Positions 1-5,525 of a stretch of DNA of 6,504 nt are shown piece by piece. Every line of letters starts with the position of its first letter. Positions within the stretch are counted from its first letter, which is position 1. The DNA is from Thermoplasmata archaeon. Its GTDB lineage: Archaea > Thermoplasmatota > Thermoplasmata > Thermoplasmatales > Thermoplasmataceae. Both the position numbers and the translations under genes were made by a program. Below the pieces are notes generated by a model. It saw only the letters and a program-made list of their open reading frames with translations, did no database searches and was not told the DNA's origin. The stretch covers positions 1-6,504 of the forward strand of contig JAJZOT010000097.1 in the NCBI GenBank assembly GCA_021847855.1. Direction: 5' to 3'.

Positions 1-525
1 TTTCATGGGTTTAGCACCCGTCAGCAGTTTTGTGTCCCTCGTGTAGAGATCGCCGGTAACCATCACTGATTTTCCGTTCTCAAATCTCCACATTGTTGAA
101 CCGGGTATATGTCCAGCCGAATACGGTGTAACAGTGAGCTCCCCTACGTTGAAACTCTGGCCATATGTTGAATTTACAAATGAACCATAGAGTGAATCCA
201 CGTCATCCCTGTTAAATCTTGCGGGATAGCCCTCAAGACCCATGATCTTTATGGAATCGTTCAACAGTGGCTTCATGCTGTTTGCCGTCATGGCAGTTGC
301 ATACAGATCAGGTTTGTCCTTTTCGTAATATACGGGAAGGGCTCCTATGTGATCCAGATGCGAATGTGTCACAAATATGCTGCTTACTTTCTCAGGAGGC
401 AGGGGGTATTCTGGAGGTTTCTCAGGGATTACACCGTAATCCACAAGAATCTTCTCTGTCTTGAACTCCATCTTTATGCCCAATCTGCCTACTTCTTCTG
501 CACCGCCTAAAAATTTTACTTTCAT
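1..525 (-). CDS. Beta-CASP metallo-beta-lactamase-fold ribonuclease (aCPSF2-like), C-terminus cut by window edge
   Basis: This encodes the first 175 residues of a metallo-beta-lactamase-fold protein; the reading frame runs off the window. The start is ATG at 525-523. The protein opens with an LGGAEEVGR segment (6-14), typical of archaeal CPSF/RNase J-like proteins. The zinc-binding HxHxDH motif is H54, H56, D58, H59. Further metal ligands are H139 in SAGHIPGS and D159 in TGDLYTRDTKLL; the latter form is characteristic of the beta-CASP (CPSF73-like) branch. The family cuts RNA, in mRNA 3'-end formation or 5'-3' decay. There are no KH domains before the nuclease fold, so it is not the FttA/aCPSF1 type and resembles the shorter aCPSF2 group (inference). 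The beta-CASP domain itself lies outside the window. It is the second gene after mtnP, with a 7-base gap and a Shine-Dalgarno-like GTGAGG overlapping the mtnP stop. Family assignment is firm; the exact subgroup and substrate are not. Confidence 0.88.
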   Translation of the reverse strand, partial: MKVKFLGGAEEVGRLGIKMEFKTEKILVDYGVIPEKPPEYPLPPEKVSSIFVTHSHLDHIGALPVYYEKDKPDLYATAMTANSMKPLLNDSIKIMGLEGYPARFNRDDVDSLYGSFVNSTYGQSFNVGELTVTPYSAGHIPGSTMWRFENGKSVMVTGDLYTRDTKLLTGAKPMK

Positions 526-530
526 TTTTT

Positions 531-536
531 CCTCAC
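531..536 (-). promoter_or_regulatory. Ribosome binding site of the beta-CASP nuclease gene, overlapping the mtnP stop codon
   Basis: The minus strand reads GTGAGG followed by five A and then ATG. GTGA matches the archaeal GGTGA-type Shine-Dalgarno core. The TGA inside it is the mtnP stop codon, so termination of mtnP and initiation of the nuclease occur at nearly the same place, which suggests translational coupling. Confidence 0.55.
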
Positions 537-1306
537 GCTTTTGCATTTTCTAATCGTCTAGAACATTCACAGTTTCTCTCGCCGTTTATTTTCGGGAGGG
601 ATTCTGTTAATAGTTTGGTGACCTTGACTTCGTTATGCTTCATTGTCTCCATTACCTCGAACGCGTCAACAGGCTTATCAGCCCATACGTCGTAATCTGT
701 AACGGATGCTATAACGGAATAACACATTGCCATCTCGTCCGCAAGATTAATCTCCGGAACAAGTGTCATGCCTATAATGTCTGAATACTGCCTGAACATA
801 TTTGATTCTGATCTCGTGGAGAACCTTGGTCCTTCCACCACCGCATAGGTACCTGAACCATGACAGTTTATGCCGTCTTTCTTTGCCTGTTCTTTAAACA
901 CACTGGCCATATGAGGACAGAATGGATCAGCCATGGAGATATGGTAAACCTCCGGACCGTCATAAAAGGTAAGTTCTCTTCGTCTTGTGTAATCTATGAA
1001 CTGATCCGGGATAACAATGTCCCCGGGTTTCATCTCTTCCTTAAGTGAACCTACTGCGTTTATGGCAATGATCCTTTTAACGCCTATACTGTTCAGGGCC
1101 CATATATTTGCCCTGTAATTAACCATGTGAGGCGGTATGGTGTGGTTCTTTCCATGCCTCGGTATAAAGGCCACTTCAACACCGTTGATCTTCCCTATCT
1201 CGATCTTGCCTGATGGTTTTCCAAAAGGTGTTTCAATTTCCATTGATTTTTGATTGGACAGCAGGTTATACAAACCACTACCGCCTATTATCCCTATAAA
1301 AGTCAT
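533..1306 (-). CDS. mtnP: S-methyl-5'-thioadenosine phosphorylase (MTAP/PNP family)
   Basis: A 257-residue cytosolic enzyme predicted to split methylthioadenosine with phosphate into adenine and methylthioribose-1-phosphate, recycling the by-product of polyamine synthesis from S-adenosylmethionine. Seen in the sequence: N-terminal [10 protein letters not shown] (4-13) with the phosphate-binding GGSG, the RHG motif at 50-52, [14 protein letters not shown] (154-167), and [14 protein letters not shown] (179-192). TDYD at 203-206 supplies the two Asp residues that bind adenine in MTA phosphorylases; this favours MTAP over guanosine/inosine-type PNP, which has Asn here. The length fits the family. 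Near the C-terminus there is a Cys-x-Cys (C246, C248), a feature reported for the Sulfolobus MTAP II and Pyrococcus homologues. The start is ATG at 1306-1304; a TATA-like element lies about 36-42 bases upstream. It leads a unit with the beta-CASP nuclease. Some archaeal members also accept inosine or adenosine, so specificity is less certain than family. Confidence 0.93.
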   Translation of the reverse strand: MTFIGIIGGSGLYNLLSNQKSMEIETPFGKPSGKIEIGKINGVEVAFIPRHGKNHTIPPHMVNYRANIWALNSIGVKRIIAINAVGSLKEEMKPGDIVIPDQFIDYTRRRELTFYDGPEVYHISMADPFCPHMASVFKEQAKKDGINCHGSGTYAVVEGPRFSTRSESNMFRQYSDIIGMTLVPEINLADEMAMCYSVIASVTDYDVWADKPVDAFEVMETMKHNEVKVTKLLTESLPKINGERNCECSRRLENAKA

Positions 1307-1341
1307 CCTACCACTATATTCTAGTCAAATCCAATGGTAAA

Positions 1342-1348
1342 TTTTAAA
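1342..1348 (-). promoter_or_regulatory. Candidate TATA box for mtnP
   Basis: The minus strand reads TTTAAAA, 36-42 bases before the mtnP ATG, which would place the transcript start roughly 10-15 bases before the ATG. A second A/T element (ATTATATA on the minus strand, 1353-1360) lies next to it and cannot be excluded as the real box. The 88-base gap to the upstream asparagine-synthetase-like gene leaves room for a separate promoter, so mtnP need not be co-transcribed with that gene. There is no good Shine-Dalgarno at the ATG. Confidence 0.4.
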
Positions 1349-1394
1349 GGAGTATATAATGTATACGTAATTCTGGAATACGGTATTAAGACAT

Positions 1395-2138
1395 TCAAGA
1401 TCCTGATGTTTTCCTTACAACCTTCTGTAATCCGGAACCGTACTGTGCTGCAGTTTTTCTCAAATTTACAACTTCATCCGGAAGTCCAAGTCTCTTTGCT
1501 ATGGATCTTAATATTATCTTCCTGCCATCTTTATTTATATGAGAATCTCTTGGAATGTTCAGGGCAATATCAATAACATCCTGATTCATATATGGAACCA
1601 CAATCTTCTTCCCATATGAATCTGAAAGTCTATTCTCCCTTGGTGCCGTGATATTCTTCAGTTTTTCAATATCTGGCATGTTTGATAGACCCGGATCCCT
1701 TTCATATTTCTGGTATCCGTAAAAAAACTCATCTGCACCCTGCCCTGTCACGATATATTTTTGATCCGCGCTCTTCAGTACCGAAAGAAGAACTGCCTCA
1801 TAACCAATATCCCTGGTATCAATTTCCGGGTCCACTTTCCTTATCTCCATGAACAGATCACTGGTGTTCATGTGATCCAGAACAATTTCATTCACCTTGA
1901 AGCCCATAAGATCTGACATCCTCCTGGAACTGGCAATATCTTTAGAATCGGAAAACCCCACGGTGTAAGCAGAAAACCTGAAATCTGAAAGAGCCATCAG
2001 TATTGTTGAATCCAGTCCTCCGGAATATGCAAGTGCACTGTCATCTGATGGTAGTGTGCTCAGATCATTCCTCAACGATTCTATGATTGAATCAAGTTTG
2101 CTTTCATGAACGGATCCACACAAAGATTTCTGATTCAT
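1395..2138 (-). CDS. Stand-alone asparagine-synthetase-like PP-loop ATPase
   Basis: A 247-residue protein matching the C-terminal synthetase domain of glutamine-hydrolysing asparagine synthetase (AsnB). The PP-loop SGGLDS at 39-44 binds ATP pyrophosphate. VTGQGADEFFYGY (130-142) corresponds to the GEGADELFGGY motif, and RKTAAQYGSG (227-236) to the C-terminal Arg/Lys-rich segment. The domain family adenylates a carboxylate and then transfers an amine. The N-terminal glutaminase (class II amidotransferase) domain is absent, including its catalytic Cys, so it must use ammonia, a separate glutaminase, or a different nucleophile. Bona fide AsnB is about twice as long. I prefer ATG at 2138-2136: GGTG lies 8 bases upstream and the TATA element at 2171-2180 fits. 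A TTG at 2165 gives nine more residues but sits too close to that TATA. It is divergent from pinA and ends 88 bases before mtnP. Family is clear; substrate unknown. Confidence 0.82.
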   Translation of the reverse strand: MNQKSLCGSVHESKLDSIIESLRNDLSTLPSDDSALAYSGGLDSTILMALSDFRFSAYTVGFSDSKDIASSRRMSDLMGFKVNEIVLDHMNTSDLFMEIRKVDPEIDTRDIGYEAVLLSVLKSADQKYIVTGQGADEFFYGYQKYERDPGLSNMPDIEKLKNITAPRENRLSDSYGKKIVVPYMNQDVIDIALNIPRDSHINKDGRKIILRSIAKRLGLPDEVVNLRKTAAQYGSGLQKVVRKTSGS

Positions 2139-2146
2139 ATTTCCCG

Positions 2147-2150
2147 CACC
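2147..2150 (-). promoter_or_regulatory. Shine-Dalgarno-like GGTG deciding the start of the AsnB-like gene
   Basis: GGTG on the minus strand stands 8 bases before the ATG at 2138 and matches the archaeal anti-Shine-Dalgarno. It supports this ATG over the in-frame TTG at 2165. With the TATA at 2171-2180, the transcript would begin about here, so the leader would be very short and the element marginal. Confidence 0.35.
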
Positions 2151-2170
2151 TTTTCCACAATGCAAAGCGA

Positions 2171-2180
2171 TTATATAATA
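2171..2180. promoter_or_regulatory. Near-palindromic TATA element between divergent genes
   Basis: TTATATAATA reads TATTATATAA on the other strand, so it is a usable TATA box in both directions. On the plus strand its centre lies about 23 bases before the GTG start of pinA, the spacing expected for a leaderless transcript. On the minus strand it lies about 37 bases before the ATG of the AsnB-like gene, giving a leader of about 10 bases. No other good TATA is visible in the 59-base gap. Use in both directions is inference. Confidence 0.55.
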
Positions 2181-2197
2181 AAGGGTATTTACTTTCC

Positions 2198-3994
2198 GTG
2201 GATTACGTTCCGGATACTTCCGTTATAGTAGATGGCAGGTTCAGCAGCTTTATAAAAAAGAAAGATGGTGCAAAGGTAATTCTGGCCGAGGCCATGCTTG
2301 CCGAGGTGGAGCATCAGGCAAACCAGGGTAGATCCATAGGTTTTGCCGCATTGCAGGAACTGAAGAACCTTAGAAAAATGGCAGATTCAAACAGTATATA
2401 TCTTGAAGTCTATGGACGGAGACCCTCTGACTGGCAGATAGAAAGGGCAAAAATGGGGGAGATAGATGAGATAATAAGATCCACAGCTGCAGAGACGGGA
2501 GCAACGCTTGTCACCGGAGATAACATCCAGAGAGATCTTGCGCTCATAAAAGGCATAACAGTGGAATTCCTGGAGCACCCGAAAAAGGTCATGAGGAGCA
2601 TTGAAGAGTTTTTTGACGAAACCACCACTTCTGTACACCTCAAGGCCGGCCAGAAACCTTTCATGAAAAAGGGAGTTCCGGGTGATGTCAGAATTGAGAG
2701 ACATGCCGAGGCTCTTTCTTACTTAATGGTTGAGAACATTGCAAATGATATTGTAAAGAGGGGAAAGCTGGATGAAAAATCATTCATTGAGATGGATTCC
2801 TACGGTGCAACTGTCATACAGTTGAGAGATATCAGAATTGTCATAACCAGACCACCATTTTCAGACGATATAGAGATCACAGCAGTCAGGCCAATTGTCA
2901 AGCTCAAGATCGAGGATTATAAGTTGAGCGCTGATCTCATAAGCAGGCTTGAAACCCAGGCAAACGGAATAATCATTGCTGGTGCGCCTGGTGCCGGAAA
3001 GAGTACCTTTGTTCAGGCTCTTGCTGAACACCTGAGCGATCAGATGAAGATTGTCAAGACCATGGAAAAACCAAGGGATCTTCAGGTTAAGAAGGATATA
3101 ACACAGTATACTGAGCTGGAAGGATCAATGGAGAAAACTGGAGATATACTGCTTCTTGTGAGGGAAGACTATACCGTTTTCGATGAGATGAGAGTCACAG
3201 CCGATTTCAGGATTTATTCTGACCTGAGGCTTGCAGGTGTGGGGATGATTGGTGTTGTACATGCCACCAGGCCCATAGATGCACTTCAGAGATTCATAGG
3301 GAGAGTTGAACTGGGACTTATTCCGCAGATAATTGACACAATAGTTTTCATAGAGAAGGGATTCATTTCAAAGGTTCTCGTAACTGAATATGTGGTGAAG
3401 GTCCCAAGTGGAATGACGCAGGAGGATCTGTCAAGGCCTGTAATAGTTGTTAAGGATTTCTTCACCGCGGTTCCTGTTTATGAGATATACACTTTCGGTG
3501 ACCAGATCGTGGTTGTTCCTGTATCCAAAAAACGCGAAAAGAAACCCATTGAGGCAATGGCTCTTGAACGTATTACCGAAAAGATCAGGGAGTTCCTTGG
3601 CACTTCAAACGTCAATGTCATCTTAAAGGATGACAATAGAGCTCTGGTTAAAGTCGATGAGAAGTATGTTCCAAGACTCATAGGAAAGAAAGGAGTCAAT
3701 ATCTCTGAGCTGGAGAAGAAACTGGGGATCAAACTTGATGTTGAACCCACTGCTTTTTCGGAAGAGGATGACGGCAGAATAGAAATTATTCCTGAGATCA
3801 AGAATAAAATTATATATTTTGATGTGCAGCACAGGAACGAAAATGTACGGATATACGCCGATAACATACTGATCCTTCAGGCAAGAAGCTCGTCAAAGGG
3901 GATAATAAGAATAAAGATGTCCAGCGATCTCGGTATTGCCATTACAAAATACATCAAGGAAGGGAAAAAGTTGACCTATTCACTTCTTGACTGA
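2198..3994 (+). CDS. pinA: PINA-type PIN-ATPase-KH protein (Holliday junction branch-migration ATPase family)
   Basis: A 598-residue multidomain protein. The N-terminal PIN domain (about 3-135) begins VPDTSVIVDGR with D6; other likely acidic residues are E36, D90 (GEID), D108 (TGDN) and D113. Next comes a secretion-type RecA-fold ATPase (PilT/VirB11-like): Walker A GAPGAGKST at 262-270, Walker B-like VFDEM with D329/E330, then VVHATRPIDALQRF. A KH domain (about 465-525) carries the GxxG loop G496-K-K-G499, followed by a beta-rich tail. This architecture is that of Sulfolobus PINA, reported to migrate Holliday junctions and to work with the Hjm helicase and Hjc resolvase. Despite the PilT-like fold it is soluble; I see no membrane segment. 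The chosen start is GTG at 2198, next to VPDTSV where homologues begin, about 23 bases after a TATA and without a Shine-Dalgarno, so probably leaderless. The open frame extends back to 2087 but only antisense to the neighbour. The 3' end overlaps pepA by 15 bases. Confidence 0.9.
   Translation: MDYVPDTSVIVDGRFSSFIKKKDGAKVILAEAMLAEVEHQANQGRSIGFAALQELKNLRKMADSNSIYLEVYGRRPSDWQIERAKMGEIDEIIRSTAAETGATLVTGDNIQRDLALIKGITVEFLEHPKKVMRSIEEFFDETTTSVHLKAGQKPFMKKGVPGDVRIERHAEALSYLMVENIANDIVKRGKLDEKSFIEMDSYGATVIQLRDIRIVITRPPFSDDIEITAVRPIVKLKIEDYKLSADLISRLETQANGIIIAGAPGAGKSTFVQALAEHLSDQMKIVKTMEKPRDLQVKKDITQYTELEGSMEKTGDILLLVREDYTVFDEMRVTADFRIYSDLRLAGVGMIGVVHATRPIDALQRFIGRVELGLIPQIIDTIVFIEKGFISKVLVTEYVVKVPSGMTQEDLSRPVIVVKDFFTAVPVYEIYTFGDQIVVVPVSKKREKKPIEAMALERITEKIREFLGTSNVNVILKDDNRALVKVDEKYVPRLIGKKGVNISELEKKLGIKLDVEPTAFSEEDDGRIEIIPEIKNKIIYFDVQHRNENVRIYADNILILQARSSSKGIIRIKMSSDLGIAITKYIKEGKKLTYSLLD
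3965..3969 (-). terminator. Possible oligo-T termination site for the aminopeptidase gene
   Basis: On the minus strand a run of five T, continuing into CCCTTCC, begins 11 bases after the aminopeptidase stop codon. Archaeal RNA polymerase commonly stops at such U-rich tracts without a hairpin. It lies inside the last codons of pinA (GGK K region). The run is short, so the call is tentative. Confidence 0.25.
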
Positions 3995-5446
3995 ATGGTC
4001 CTTTTTTTCGCATGACTTCAGGTACTCAAAAAGCAGCCTGGTGCCAAAACCCGTTGCACCTTTGGATATGTAGCTTTTCCTCATGGTTTTTGCCTGTGTC
4101 CATGCTGTTCCGGCAATGTCAAGGTGTACCCACGGTTTGTTTTCAATGAAATTGCTCAGAAATGCTCCTGCAGTTTCTGCTCCACCTGGTCTTCCACCGG
4201 TGTTTTTTATATCTGCAACGTCGCTCTTTATCTGCTCCTTGAAATCGTCATCAAGCGGGAGCGGCCAGACCTTTTCCCACGTCTTCTTCGATGCATCAAG
4301 TATTTTCTGTTGCAGTTCAATACTGTTTGTCATTGATCCTGCGATGTTGTTTCCAAGAGCCACAATACATGCCCCCGTTAAGGTTGCAAGATCGATCACC
4401 GCAGATGGATCATAGTTCTTCACCCCGTACGAAAGTGCATCCGCCAGTACCAGTCTGCCTTCCGCGTCAGTGGAGATAACCTCCGAAGTTACGCCGTTAT
4501 AATGCATGAGAATATCTCCTGGCTTGTATGCATTTCCCCCCGGCAGGTTCTCTGTCAGCGGGGTTATGCCAACAACATGCACCTTCAATCCTGCTTCAGA
4601 TATTGCGTACATCGAACCGAGAACTGCCGACGCACCACATTTGTCAAATTTCATTTCTTCCAGCCCTTCTGATGATTTAATGGATATTCCTCCACTGTCA
4701 AATGTGATGCCTTTGCCAACAATGAGAATAGGGGGCTGATCTGACCCTTTGTATTCCATTATGATCATTCTTGCCGGCTCTCTGGCAGATCTTGATACTG
4801 CTTCAATACCACCCATACCCAGTTTAATAAAATCTTCCCTGCCCAAAACCTTCACGTCTATTCCGCGGAACCCTTTGGCAACTGTTTCGAAATGAGTTGG
4901 CGTACCGATTGATGAGGGAAGGTTCCCAAGATCCTTGGTCAGATTGGTTGCATCACCAACAATCCGGGCTAGTTTTATATTTTCCGAAATGTCAGTTGCA
5001 CTGTATATTCCAACTTTCTCTATGCCATTGATTTTCTCTGATTTGAATCTATTGAAATCATAATCTGTCATCACCGCCAGATATGATAGTTCGTAAGCCT
5101 CATGTTCAGGATCAGCTTTTTCTGGTGGAATTACCAGTATGGAGGACATACGCATCTTCTTTATTTTAGAAATTGCCTGGGAAAACCTTATTCTCATCAT
5201 TTCGTCATTGAATGTTTCCCTGTCCCCGAGGCCAATGATGAAAAGGTGGGGTGAGTCTTTTTCTCCGTGAACAAATGCCATCTGTTTATTTTCTGAGTTG
5301 AATTTCAGAGTCTCTGCATATTTGTTAAAACTGTAACTCTTGAGTATACGTGATTTAATTTTGGAAGACTCTTTCTCGAACACACCCATGAGTATAATAT
5401 CGTACTTTTTTTCCTTAAAGTCATCAGATTCCCAACTTATTTTCAT
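3980..5446 (-). CDS. pepA: M17-family leucyl aminopeptidase (cytosol aminopeptidase)
   Basis: A 488-residue cytosolic metallo-aminopeptidase that removes N-terminal residues from peptides left by proteasome and other protease action. The N-terminal part (about 1-165) is the variable M17 regulatory domain. The C-terminal catalytic domain carries all metal and catalytic residues: K245 and D250 in VGKGITFDSGG, K257 in GISIK, D268 in MKFDKCGA, D327 and E329 in STDAEGRL, and R331. NTGGRPGGAETAGAFL (415-430) and HLDIAGTAW (441-449) are further M17 blocks. The usual NTDAEGRL signature has Ser at position 325 in place of Asn, a mild deviation that keeps all ligands. M17 enzymes normally form hexamers with two metals per subunit. 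The start is ATG at 5446-5444, with GGTGGTGG six bases upstream. It stands alone as a transcription unit, convergent with pinA (15-base overlap) and divergent from the thiolase gene. Confidence 0.95.
   Translation of the reverse strand: MKISWESDDFKEKKYDIILMGVFEKESSKIKSRILKSYSFNKYAETLKFNSENKQMAFVHGEKDSPHLFIIGLGDRETFNDEMMRIRFSQAISKIKKMRMSSILVIPPEKADPEHEAYELSYLAVMTDYDFNRFKSEKINGIEKVGIYSATDISENIKLARIVGDATNLTKDLGNLPSSIGTPTHFETVAKGFRGIDVKVLGREDFIKLGMGGIEAVSRSAREPARMIIMEYKGSDQPPILIVGKGITFDSGGISIKSSEGLEEMKFDKCGASAVLGSMYAISEAGLKVHVVGITPLTENLPGGNAYKPGDILMHYNGVTSEVISTDAEGRLVLADALSYGVKNYDPSAVIDLATLTGACIVALGNNIAGSMTNSIELQQKILDASKKTWEKVWPLPLDDDFKEQIKSDVADIKNTGGRPGGAETAGAFLSNFIENKPWVHLDIAGTAWTQAKTMRKSYISKGATGFGTRLLFEYLKSCEKKDHSVKK
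4002..4008 (+). terminator. Likely oligo-T terminator of pinA
   Basis: Seven consecutive T begin 8 bases after the pinA stop codon, followed by CG. This is the form of an archaeal hairpin-independent terminator. It lies within the C-terminal codons of the convergent aminopeptidase gene, where it encodes the Lys-Lys-Asp near residue 482, so it may be partly constrained by coding. Confidence 0.4.
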
Positions 5447-5452
5447 ACCAAT

Positions 5453-5460
5453 CCACCACC
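5453..5460 (-). promoter_or_regulatory. Ribosome binding site of the aminopeptidase gene
   Basis: The minus strand reads GGTGGTGG, a tandem GGTG, six bases before the ATG at 5446. It matches the archaeal anti-Shine-Dalgarno well and fixes this start. Its presence shows that this gene, unlike pinA, is probably translated from a leadered transcript. Confidence 0.55.
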
Positions 5461-5465
5461 GGACA

Positions 5466-5471
5466 TTTTAA
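5466..5471 (-). promoter_or_regulatory. Candidate TATA box for the aminopeptidase gene
   Basis: The minus strand reads GCTTAAAATG, with TTAAAA centred about 22 bases before the ATG. That spacing would give an almost leaderless message and would exclude the GGTGGTGG. The neighbouring TATTAAAA (minus strand, 5478-5485) would give a leader of about 9 bases and is an equally possible box. Confidence 0.3.
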
Positions 5472-5477
5472 GCTTTG

Positions 5478-5486
5478 TTTTAATAT
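5478..5486 (+). promoter_or_regulatory. Candidate TATA box for the tRNA thiolation gene
   Basis: TTTTAATAT is centred about 43 bases before the ATG at 5525, predicting a transcript start near 5508 and a leader of about 16 bases. AGGGT at 5511-5515 would then serve as a weak Shine-Dalgarno. The AATAAATA elements further downstream are alternatives but lie too close to the ATG for a usual TATA spacing. Confidence 0.35.
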
Positions 5487-5501
5487 GTGATCAAAATACG
5501 C

Positions 5502-5525
5502 AATAAATACAGGGTAATAAATACA
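5502..5525 (+). repeat. Direct 10-base repeat before the thiolation gene start
   Basis: AATAAATACA occurs exactly twice, at 5502-5511 and 5516-5525, separated by GGGT, a period of 14 bases. The second copy ends on the A of the start codon. It surrounds the weak Shine-Dalgarno and the predicted transcript start. The repeat is certain; a role as an operator or translation element is only a possibility, since A/T-rich promoter DNA makes such repeats easier to arise. Confidence 0.6.

Noticed and set aside
267..464. 65-codon plus-strand frame opposite the beta-CASP nuclease
   Set aside because: Antisense shadow of a gene with clear catalytic motifs; its Cys-rich composition comes from the opposite frame.
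1334..1576. 80-codon plus-strand open frame over the AsnB-like 3' end
   Set aside because: It is mostly antisense to a well-supported gene, has no recognisable domain, and its sequence follows from the other strand's codons.
2139..2165. TTG start at 2165 for the AsnB-like gene
   Set aside because: It is only six bases from the TATA element, is a rarer start codon, and the ATG at 2138 has a GGTG upstream at good spacing.
2087..2197. N-terminal extension of the pinA frame from TTG at 2087
   Set aside because: It lies antisense to the start of the divergent AsnB-like gene, has no homology to PIN domains and crosses the TATA element; the protein begins at GTG 2198.
3478..3867. 129-codon minus-strand frame rich in Ser and Phe inside pinA
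   Set aside because: Antisense to the KH domain and C-terminal part of pinA; the hydrophobic look results from reading Lys/Glu codons backwards.
2198..3994. Reading pinA as a type IV pilus or secretion ATPase
   Set aside because: The ATPase fold is PilT/VirB11-like, but the N-terminal PIN domain and C-terminal KH domain identify the PINA nucleic-acid family, and no pilin or membrane partner is nearby.
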